Shown in pieces: positions 1-5,298 of a stretch of DNA of 5,673 nt (its first letter is position 1; each line of letters opens with the position of its first letter). Below the pieces are notes generated by a model that did no database searches, was not told the origin of the DNA, and was given only the letters and a program-made list of their open reading frames with translations. The stretch is from Myxococcales bacterium. GTDB lineage: Bacteria; Myxococcota_A; Polyangia; Polyangiales; Polyangiaceae. Made by a program: the position numbers and the translations under genes. The stretch is from contig JANYHY010000863.1 of the NCBI GenBank assembly GCA_025362165.1, forward strand, positions 1-5,673. The letters are read 5' to 3'.

Positions 1-1
1 G

Positions 2-406
2 GTGATGCAGCTCCGCAACGACTACGACAAGGACGTCTGGAACGGCGACCTCGGCTTCATCGAGCAAGTGGACGTCGAAGCACGCGCGCTGAAGGTTCGC
101 TTCGACGAGCAGCTCGTCTCGTACGAAGAGAGCGAGACAGACGATCTCGCGCTCGCATATGCGTGCACCATACACAAATCACAAGGCAGCGAATATCCGG
201 CTGTGGTCGTGGTCATGCTCGCGAGTCACTACGTGATGCTGTCCAAGAGCCTGCTGTACACGGCCATCACACGAGGCAAGCGCTTGGTCGTGCTGGTGAC
301 AGATCGCGCCGCTGTGAAAGTCGCGCTGTCCCGAGATCGAAGAGGTGATCGGCGGACACGATTGGCGGAGAGGCTCGCTGCAACCAATCGCGCAGCAGAT
401 GCGTGA
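2..406 (+). CDS. recD2: RecD2-like ATP-dependent DNA helicase, C-terminal part (5' end outside window)
   Basis: This is the last 134 residues of a superfamily 1B DNA helicase, cut by the left window edge; the GTG at its left end is an internal Val codon, not a start. Residues 1-20 (VMQLRNDYDKDVWNGDLGFI) match the RecD2 segment that precedes the C-terminal helicase lobe. Residues 51-70 carry the TIHKSQGSEYPAVVV motif and residues 84-99 carry LLYTAITRGKRLVVLV, both hallmarks of the UvrD_C_2 domain that contacts ATP and single-stranded DNA. Family knowledge: RecD2 unwinds DNA 5'-to-3' in repair and works without RecBC. The protein ends naturally about 35 residues after the last motif. The stretch encoding the HKSQG motif uses A/T-ending codons (ATA, AAA, TCA, CAA), less GC-biased than its neighbours. 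A conjugative TraA-type helicase shares these motifs and cannot be fully excluded from this fragment. Confidence 0.88.
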   Translation: MMQLRNDYDKDVWNGDLGFIEQVDVEARALKVRFDEQLVSYEESETDDLALAYACTIHKSQGSEYPAVVVVMLASHYVMLSKSLLYTAITRGKRLVVLVTDRAAVKVALSRDRRGDRRTRLAERLAATNRAADA

Positions 407-492
407 CCAGAAGAGCAAAGCAAAGTTTAATGTGGGAATATGCCCCTCGCGGTTGACGTCCAGTCCAAGCACCCGCACCCTCAAAGCATCGG

Positions 493-1047
493 ATGATCAA
501 GCGTCTCCTCTACGGGCTCGTGTTCGGTCTCTTCGTTGGAGCGATCGTCGCCGCCATCGCGATCAAGGCGCTCGGGCTCTTGTCGTTCGGCATGACGGGT
601 GGCGGGGCTGCGCTCGCGTACGTGTTCGCTTCGGTGACGGGCATCCTGGTCGGGCTCGTGGCGGGCAAGCCGATCTGGGCGAGCGGCGGTCAGATCGAGG
701 CGGGGCTCAAGGCGTTCGTCGGCGCGCTCGTCGCGTCGGGTCTCATGTTCGTGCTCCGCCGCTGGGTGCACCTCGACATGGATCTGTCGAACATCGGCGC
801 AAGCCCGCTCGGTGAAGTGACGGAGATCGGCTCGCTCCCAGCGATCGCACTGCCGATGATCGCGGGCTTGCTCGGCGCGTTCTACGAGGCGGACAACACA
901 CCCGAAGACAAAGACCCGAAGAAGGCCGACAAGGACAAGAAGGAAGCGGCCAAAGGTAAAGACAAGGTGCGCGTGGCGACTGACGAAGACGCCGCGGATG
1001 ACAAAGACAAAGACGCTGAAGAAGAGCCGAAGAAGGCCAAGCGCTGA
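493..1047 (+). CDS. Four-segment membrane protein with charged Lys/Asp/Glu tail, function unknown
   Basis: I do not recognise this 184-residue protein. Four hydrophobic segments are visible at about residues 5-30, 39-58, 71-88 and 115-131. The first begins after a short MIKR start, as expected for a cytoplasmic N-terminus. An even number of segments would place the tail in the cytoplasm too. Residues 132-184 are almost only Lys, Asp, Glu and Ala, with repeated DK, KK and EEE clusters, and are probably disordered. Small residues (Gly, Ala) dominate the membrane segments, which suggests tight helix packing. The ATG at 493 has no convincing Shine-Dalgarno sequence. The coding style (GC-rich third positions) and the membrane pattern support a real gene. 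The next gene starts 13 bases downstream on the same strand, so the two are probably cotranscribed. No catalytic motif is visible. Confidence 0.8.
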   Translation: MIKRLLYGLVFGLFVGAIVAAIAIKALGLLSFGMTGGGAALAYVFASVTGILVGLVAGKPIWASGGQIEAGLKAFVGALVASGLMFVLRRWVHLDMDLSNIGASPLGEVTEIGSLPAIALPMIAGLLGAFYEADNTPEDKDPKKADKDKKEAAKGKDKVRVATDEDAADDKDKDAEEEPKKAKR

Positions 1048-1060
1048 TCCAGGCTGTTTG

Positions 1061-1909
1061 ATGCCGCCCGCGCGTATTGGCTTCTGGGTTCTCACGCTCG
1101 CGGCCTTCGCGTTCTGCGCGCGAGCGGCGCTGCGCGGCCCGCCACCGCTGTGGGTCGCGGCGATCGCGATCGGCCTCTACCTCGGCGCGGTCATGGCGGG
1201 AGTGCTCTTCCTGAACCTGCGTGTGTTCGTCGACGCCGTGCTCACAGGTCCTGAGGATGCGCGCGGTGTGGCGCTCACGTTCGATGACGGCCCCGATCCC
1301 AAGACGACTCCGCGTGTGCTGGACGCGCTCGACAAAGCGAACGTGAAGGCCACGTTCTTCGTCATCGGCCAGAAGGCAGAGAAGCACCCCGAGGTGATCA
1401 AGGACATCCTCGCGCGCGGGCACACTCTTGGTCTCCATTCCTATGCACATGATCGACTCTTCGCGATGCGCGGTCCGGGTCGATGGCGCGCTGACTTGAC
1501 GCGAGGGATCGAGGCCCTCGAGAAGATCACGGGGGAGCGGCCGCGGTGGTTTCGACCGCCGATCGGACACACCAACCCTCACGTGAGTGGAGTGCTCGCG
1601 GAGCTCGAGCTCGTGGTCGTCGGCTGGAGCGTGTCGGCGCGCGACGGCACAGCGGGTAAGTCCTCGCAGGTCACGGCGCGTGTGCTCAAAGGCGTGAGAG
1701 ACGGCGCGAACGTGTTGATGCACGACGCGTCCGAGCGCGAGTCGCACGATCCGCCTGGCGTCGCTGCGCTGCCGAAGATCTTGCGAGGCCTCGAGCGCAA
1801 GCGACTCGCGGTCACTCCGTTGAAGGAATGGATCGAAGACGAATCCGAAAACGTGCACCCTGCACGTGATCGGGATCGAGCGAGATCGCGCCGCCGCTCG
1901 CCTCGATGA
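1061..1909 (+). CDS. Membrane-anchored polysaccharide deacetylase (NodB homology domain, carbohydrate esterase 4 type)
   Basis: This 282-residue protein is a metal-dependent deacetylase that should remove N- or O-acetyl groups from a cell-surface or wall polysaccharide. Two hydrophobic segments (about 6-22 and 31-52) anchor it. The Arg residues between them (R21, R25) suggest that loop is cytoplasmic, which would put the catalytic domain outside. NodB motifs are in order: TFDDGP at 73-78 (D75 base, D76 metal ligand); HSYAH at 126-130 (H126, H130 metal ligands); RPPIG at 165-169; WSVSARD at 189-195; and LMHD at 219-222. The usual Trp after the motif 4 Asp is Gly here. The domain ends near 257 (VTPLKEWI). 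A basic tail follows (RDRDRARSRRRSPR), encoded opposite the kinase gene. I chose the ATG at 1061, after the upstream stop, with AGG seven bases before it; an in-frame ATG at 998 would overlap the preceding gene. Substrate unknown. Confidence 0.92.
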   Translation: MPPARIGFWVLTLAAFAFCARAALRGPPPLWVAAIAIGLYLGAVMAGVLFLNLRVFVDAVLTGPEDARGVALTFDDGPDPKTTPRVLDALDKANVKATFFVIGQKAEKHPEVIKDILARGHTLGLHSYAHDRLFAMRGPGRWRADLTRGIEALEKITGERPRWFRPPIGHTNPHVSGVLAELELVVVGWSVSARDGTAGKSSQVTARVLKGVRDGANVLMHDASERESHDPPGVAALPKILRGLERKRLAVTPLKEWIEDESENVHPARDRDRARSRRRSPR

Positions 1910-3278
1910 TCCCGCGACACACAGCGAGCCCGAGCCCGGTGCCCTTGCCTACGTCTTTGGTGGTGACGAACGGCTCGAAGATGCGCGCGCGGACGTCTGC
2001 GTTTACGCCGGGTCCGTCGTCTTCGACCTCGAGCTCGACGTGGTCTGCGGATTGGGTCACGCGGACGGTCACCGCCCCTTGCGCTTGTTGAGAGAGGGCG
2101 TCTCCGGCGTTCAAGATCAAGTTGATCAACACCTGTTCGAGGCGGCGAGGAGCGATGCGCGCGCGCGCGGGCTCTTCGCACACGAGCGTGAGCGTCACGT
2201 GCTTGAACGCTCTCTGCGGCTTCGCGAGCGCGATCGCATCGAGCGCGACCGTGCCCACGTCAGAGTCGGTGACGACGTCCTCTCCGCCCGAGCCAGCCTC
2301 TTCCGGACGCGAGAAATCGAGCAGATCGCGGAGCACGTGGTGAATGCGATCGGTCTCCTTGCGCATGCGCACCAAGAAATCTGCGGCCTCTTCCGCGGGG
2401 AGATCGCCCTCCACCATGAGGTCGAGCATCCCCATGATGGCGGTGATGGGGTTGCCGATCTCGTGCGCGAGACCCGCCGAGAGTCGTCCGACGCTGGCGA
2501 GGCGCTCGCTCCGCACGACCTGCGCCTGCGCGTCTTGCAGATGTTTCTGCGCGAGCACGAGCTCGTCCACCTTCTTTTTTAGCTTCTCTTCTTCGAGCAC
2601 CAGTCTCGTCGTCATCGTCTCCACGCTGGACGAGAGCTCGAGCAGCTCGCGCGCCCCGGAGCGCGGGACCTCGATGCGCCGCGCGCCGCTCGCGACTTTG
2701 TCTGCTGCGCGCGAGAGCGCCTCCACAGGGCGCACGATCAGCCGCGTGAGCCCGAAGTAGGCCAAAAAGGCCAGCGCGAGCGCGATCACGATCATGTAGC
2801 CGCCGACGAGGCGCACGAGCGGCGCGGACCGATCCGCGTTCTCGTCAGTCTTGAGGCGCGCGACGATCGCTCCCAGATCGCTCGGAACGACGACGTCGAG
2901 CGCTCGGCCCGTAGCGCCACGCACGGTGGTGACGGACTCTCCCGCAGGCGTTGGTGGCGCGGTCATCAGCGGGATCTCTTGCGCGTCTCCCGCGCACGCC
3001 TCGCGACTGCCATCGGGTCGATAGACGCAAATCGCGTCCACGCCTCCGCGGCCCACGTGACTCTCGAGCACGCGCTCGAGCCCCGTCGCGTCACGCGATC
3101 GTACGTCCGCGACGTGCGCCGCCACGGCTCGCCCCAACGCGCGCGCGGACTCCTCGCGCGCCGAGAGCAGCGTGAGGTGCGTGACGCTCGCGATCGCGAA
3201 GTACAGCGGCACGAACGCGAGCGCCATCAACCCCACGAGCGAGAGGACGATCTGGAGGCGTAGCCCGACGGACCGCAA
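1812..3278 (-). CDS. Membrane sensor histidine kinase (HAMP, HisKA, HATPase)
   Basis: This 488-residue protein senses a signal outside the cytoplasm, autophosphorylates a His and passes phosphate to a response regulator not present in this window. Layout: membrane segment about 10-32; extracytoplasmic domain about 41-152 with two Cys (C84, C95); second membrane segment about 155-177; HAMP linker about 178-230; coiled coil about 225-260; H-box AHEIGNP with phospho-acceptor H272; N-box NLILN 386-390; G1 box DDGPG 420-424; F-box FEPF 434-437; G2 box GTGLG 446-450. The H-box resembles NtrB/ZraS-type kinases. The start is TTG, seven bases after the heme-lipoprotein stop. No ATG, GTG or other TTG lies in frame between the upstream stop (3327-3329) and it, and the next Met falls inside the first membrane segment. 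It is the last gene of the three-gene operon. Its final 32 codons plus stop overlap the convergent deacetylase. The sensor fold resembles Cache/PAS-like domains but I cannot assign it. Confidence 0.95.
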   Translation of the reverse strand: MRSVGLRLQIVLSLVGLMALAFVPLYFAIASVTHLTLLSAREESARALGRAVAAHVADVRSRDATGLERVLESHVGRGGVDAICVYRPDGSREACAGDAQEIPLMTAPPTPAGESVTTVRGATGRALDVVVPSDLGAIVARLKTDENADRSAPLVRLVGGYMIVIALALAFLAYFGLTRLIVRPVEALSRAADKVASGARRIEVPRSGARELLELSSSVETMTTRLVLEEEKLKKKVDELVLAQKHLQDAQAQVVRSERLASVGRLSAGLAHEIGNPITAIMGMLDLMVEGDLPAEEAADFLVRMRKETDRIHHVLRDLLDFSRPEEAGSGGEDVVTDSDVGTVALDAIALAKPQRAFKHVTLTLVCEEPARARIAPRRLEQVLINLILNAGDALSQQAQGAVTVRVTQSADHVELEVEDDGPGVNADVRARIFEPFVTTKDVGKGTGLGLAVCRGIIEASGGAISLDPDHVQGARFRIRLRSIPSTE

Positions 3279-3285
3279 AGACGCG

Positions 3286-3576
3286 TCAGCCTGGGTTCGG
3301 GGTTGTTGGAGCTGCGAGGTAGTCGATCATCAACGCCCAGTTGTCCTCGCTCATCGGCACGCGCTTGCGGTGCGCCTTGAACGCATCCTCGAGGTGATCG
3401 TGCGTGCGGAGGCCCGGCTCGACGCGAGTGTGGCATCGCCCGCACTTCGCTTTGTGGATCGCGGCGACCTCGGCGAATTTGGGATCGACGACCTTCGGCG
3501 GTGCTGCTCCGCACGCGACGACAGCGCCCATCAAGCCAGCCATAGCGCCCGCGCGCACAATCCACCAAGCTCTCAT
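3286..3576 (-). CDS. Small lipoprotein with single CxxCH heme-binding motif (cytochrome c-like)
   Basis: This 96-residue protein has a lipoprotein signal peptide ending in a VVAC lipobox (C22), so the mature form is about 75 residues tethered to a membrane outside the cytoplasm. KCGRCHTR contains one CxxCH motif (C45, C48, H49) for covalent heme attachment. M75 (VPMSEDNW) or M83 could be the distal heme ligand. The size and the closing helix (NWALMIDYLA) fit a minimal class I-like cytochrome c domain. A longer reading from 3633 would add an Arg-rich stretch before the signal peptide and bury the ribosome site, so I chose the ATG at 3576. The gene lies four bases after the HAD stop and seven before the kinase start, in the same operon. 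Known CxxCH lipoproteins of this size carry electrons or bind heme. Here a role as signal partner of the kinase is inference. Heme binding itself is predicted from the motif only. Confidence 0.85.
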   Translation of the reverse strand: MRAWWIVRAGAMAGLMGAVVACGAAPPKVVDPKFAEVAAIHKAKCGRCHTRVEPGLRTHDHLEDAFKAHRKRVPMSEDNWALMIDYLAAPTTPNPG

Positions 3577-3580
3577 CGTC

Positions 3581-4453
3581 TCATCCCTTCCTCTCACCGA
3601 ACGCGATCTCGATCGCGCGCGCAATGCCGCCACCGTCGCCCGCAGTCTCCTCGAGCAAATCGGTCGCGGCCTCTCGCACGACGTCAGGTGCTTGCCCCAT
3701 CGCGAAGCTGCGCCCTGCGGCGCGGAGCATCGGTAGATCGTTGACCCAGTCGCCTATCGCGACGGTCTCCTCCATCTCCACGCCATGATGGTTCGCGATC
3801 CACTCGAGCGCAGAGCCCTTATTTCCGCCGGCTGCGCGGACCAACATGCCCCAACCTGCCTCGCGGTATCTCAGCGGTCGCGTGGGGAACGTCGCCACTT
3901 GAGCGTTGGATCCGAGGCTCTCCTCGATGTTCTTCGCCGCGCCCATGATCTGCGGCATCGTGCCGACCGCGACCACCGCGGTCACTCCCGCATCGTGTCG
4001 CCACAGCGGGTGGTCCGCGACGCTCTTGGCGCGGATGACATCGGTGGACCACGTGCTCACGTAGTCGAGGTACGGGTCGCCGTGCGCGTCGTGCACGATC
4101 GTGTCGTTCGCGAACAAGAAGGTCGCCGGACCTGCGCTCTCGAAGCTCGAGCGCACGAGCTCCGCGTGGTCCTTCTCGAAGCCGCGGTGGTAGAGGGTCT
4201 TGTGCGTCTCCGTCGACACGACGTGGCTCCCATCCACGCAGCCGACGGGTCCCCTGATCCCGAGCGCCTCGGCGGCGCGACGAGTCCCCGAGTACAGCCT
4301 GCCCGTGATGATCGTGACGATCACGCCGAGCGCCGACAGCGCCCGCAGCGCCTTCACGTCTGCCGGGTGTGGGTTGCCGAGCGCGTCGAGCAGCGTCCCG
4401 TCCAGGTCTACTGCGACGAGCTTGGGTTTTTCAGAGGACGCGCGCGGGCGCAT
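3581..4453 (-). CDS. HAD-superfamily phosphatase, Cof type
   Basis: This 290-residue cytoplasmic protein should hydrolyse a small phosphorylated metabolite; the substrate cannot be read from sequence. HAD motifs are complete: VAVDLDGTLLD (nucleophile D16, acid/base D18), TIITGR (T50), GGNKGSAL (K212) and IGDWVNDLPML (Mg-binding D235, D239). The roughly 130 residues between motifs II and III form the C2-type cap typical of Cof-like phosphatases, and the length is normal for that family. Motif IV has Trp where many members have a small or polar residue (GDWVND). The start is uncertain: ATG at 4453 or GTG at 4459, two codons earlier; neither has a good Shine-Dalgarno sequence. I prefer the ATG. 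An 8-bp inverted repeat ends 10 bases before it. This is the first gene of the HAD, heme-lipoprotein, kinase operon, about 100 bases downstream of rpmA, and could be reached by read-through from the ribosomal promoter. Confidence 0.93.
   Translation of the reverse strand: MRPRASSEKPKLVAVDLDGTLLDALGNPHPADVKALRALSALGVIVTIITGRLYSGTRRAAEALGIRGPVGCVDGSHVVSTETHKTLYHRGFEKDHAELVRSSFESAGPATFLFANDTIVHDAHGDPYLDYVSTWSTDVIRAKSVADHPLWRHDAGVTAVVAVGTMPQIMGAAKNIEESLGSNAQVATFPTRPLRYREAGWGMLVRAAGGNKGSALEWIANHHGVEMEETVAIGDWVNDLPMLRAAGRSFAMGQAPDVVREAATDLLEETAGDGGGIARAIEIAFGERKG
3585..3592 (-). promoter_or_regulatory. Ribosome binding site of the heme lipoprotein gene
   Basis: On the minus strand AGGAAGGG lies eight bases before the ATG at 3576 and inside the last codons of the HAD gene. 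It decides the start: the longer in-frame reading from 3633 has no reason to be preferred. The overlap with the HAD 3' end also suggests translational coupling. Confidence 0.7.
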
Positions 4454-4463
4454 GAACACGCCA

Positions 4464-4494
4464 CGTTAGCGGGATTCACCCAAGAGCGCTAACG
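4464..4494. repeat. 8-bp perfect inverted repeat before the HAD gene
   Basis: CGTTAGCG at 4464-4471 is the exact reverse complement of CGCTAACG at 4487-4494, with 15 bases between. It lies between rpmA and the HAD gene and ends 4 bases before the possible GTG start and 10 before the ATG start. As RNA it would form a hairpin just in front of the HAD start; as DNA it could be a dimeric repressor site. There is no T-run on the minus strand after it, so it is a poor intrinsic terminator for rpmA. Confidence 0.6.
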
Positions 4495-4555
4495 ATCGGC
4501 TACGGCCCCCCGCACTAGTTCCACTGACGAACAGCCCGCGCGTCGCGAGTGCGGA

Positions 4556-4810
4556 TCAGGCGGGGTAGACGCTGACTTTTTGCTGGTCGCGCGAGCGCCA
4601 CTCGTATTTGACGACGCCGTCGATCAACGAGAAGAGCGTGTAGTCCTTCGCGAGCTTCACGTTTTTACCCGGGTGAATCGTCGAGCCGACTTGGCGAACG
4701 ATGACGCTGCCCGCGGTGACGGTCTCGCCGCCATAAACCTTCACGCCACGGCGCTGCGAGTTGGAGTCGCGACCGTTACGAGTAGAACCAGCGCCTTTTT
4801 TGTGAGCCAT
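4556..4810 (-). CDS. rpmA: 50S ribosomal protein L27
   Basis: This 84-residue protein is bacterial L27, a large-subunit protein whose flexible N-terminus reaches toward the peptidyl transferase centre. It begins MAHKKGAGSTRNGRDSNSQR, the conserved N-terminal signature, without the cleaved extension known from Firmicutes. The core VYGGETVTAGSVIVRQVGST and the IHPG loop are intact, and the length is normal. The start is fixed by a GAGGAG Shine-Dalgarno sequence (4817-4822) six bases before the ATG. This site overlaps the rplU stop codon, so translation of the two genes is probably coupled. It follows rplU after 10 bases, the standard bacterial order. The obgE gene that often comes next is absent; the HAD gene lies there instead. 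Confidence 0.98.
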   Translation of the reverse strand: MAHKKGAGSTRNGRDSNSQRRGVKVYGGETVTAGSVIVRQVGSTIHPGKNVKLAKDYTLFSLIDGVVKYEWRSRDQQKVSVYPA

Positions 4811-4820
4811 GACGAACTCC

Positions 4821-5129
4821 TCAGCCCTTGATCTCGGTGATTTCCAGCGCCGTGAAGGGCTGGCGGTGTCCGTTCTTGCGGCGGTAGTTCTTCCGGCGTC
4901 GGAACTTGAAGACGATGATCTTCTTGTCGCGATCTTGCGCGGTGATCTTCGCTTCCACCTTCGCGCCTGCGACAGTGGGCTGACCGAGCTTCATGGTCTC
5001 GCCGCCGACGAGCAGGACTTGATCGAAGGTGATCACGTCGCCGGGGTTGCCGAGCAGCTTCTCGACGCGGAGCCGATCGCCCTTGGCGACCTTGTATTGC
5101 TTTCCGCCCGTTTGAATGACCGCGTACAT
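4821..5129 (-). CDS. rplU: 50S ribosomal protein L21
   Basis: This 102-residue protein is bacterial L21, a primary 23S rRNA-binding protein of the large subunit. It starts MYAVIQTGGKQYKVAKGDRL, the family's conserved N-terminus, and carries the basic RNA-binding stretch FKFRRRKNYRRKNGHRQ at about residues 75-90, followed by the usual TALEITEI end. The reading frame is open further upstream (to 5531), but that extension has no family resemblance and runs through the promoter, so the ATG at 5127-5129 is the start. A GGGAG Shine-Dalgarno sequence lies 10 bases upstream. It forms an operon with rpmA and is driven by the promoter at 5200-5227. Confidence 0.98.
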   Translation of the reverse strand: MYAVIQTGGKQYKVAKGDRLRVEKLLGNPGDVITFDQVLLVGGETMKLGQPTVAGAKVEAKITAQDRDKKIIVFKFRRRKNYRRKNGHRQPFTALEITEIKG

Positions 5130-5154
5130 TGAAATCGTGCTCCCGCTTCTGTTT

Positions 5155-5178
5155 GCCGCGACCAAGCTGCTTCGCGGC
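5155..5178 (-). promoter_or_regulatory. rplU: GC-rich stem-loop in the rplU leader
   Basis: On the minus strand GCCGCGA pairs perfectly with TCGCGGC, a 7-bp stem around a 10-base loop. It falls within the predicted leader of about 64 bases between the promoter and the rplU start, 8 bases before the Shine-Dalgarno sequence. In other bacteria some ribosomal protein operons are controlled through such leader structures. I do not see the Firmicutes L21 leader here, so a regulatory role is inference. Confidence 0.5.
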
Positions 5179-5199
5179 GGGGGTGTTGAAGGACGCGGG

Positions 5200-5227
5200 A
5201 GTATACGGATGGGCGCTCTCCTGTAAA
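5200..5227 (-). promoter_or_regulatory. rplU: Sigma-70-type promoter of rplU-rpmA
   Basis: On the minus strand TTTACA (5222-5227; 5 of 6 to TTGACA) and TATACT (5200-5205; 5 of 6 to TATAAT) are separated by 16 bases. Transcription should start near 5193, giving a leader of about 64 bases. Such a close match stands out in GC-rich DNA and fits a constitutive ribosomal operon. The frame-extended reading of rplU across this site is therefore not coding. Confidence 0.8.
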
Positions 5228-5298
5228 GTGTTTTGGGTTGGATCCGCTTAGGCGCGGACACAAAATCCGAGGCCTGAGCATTGCACTCGAGAGGGACC

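Noticed and set aside
407..492. Gap between the helicase and the membrane protein, with TTTAAT and TTGACG
   Set aside because: The 86 bases are more AT-rich at the left, but the boxes are not spaced as a promoter and no terminator hairpin is visible.
743..1858. Long minus-strand open frame (371 residues) opposite the membrane protein and deacetylase
   Set aside because: The product is Arg-rich without any motif, while the plus strand shows clear membrane segments and complete NodB motifs.
1866..2582. Long plus-strand open frame opposite the kinase
   Set aside because: Its product is a Arg/His/Asp-rich composition typical of antisense frames in GC-rich genes, and the minus-strand kinase has all conserved motifs.
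5140..5201. CTCCCGC (5140-5146) and GCGGGAG (5195-5201) could pair and hide the rplU Shine-Dalgarno sequence
   Set aside because: The distal arm overlaps the -10 box and lies upstream of the predicted transcript start near 5193, so it would not be in the RNA unless a second upstream promoter exists.
5238..5266. Possible plus-strand promoter for the right-hand lipoprotein (TTGGAT, 17 bases, CAAAAT)
   Set aside because: Only 3 of 6 and 4 of 6 matches to the consensus; spacing and position are suitable but the boxes are too weak to call.
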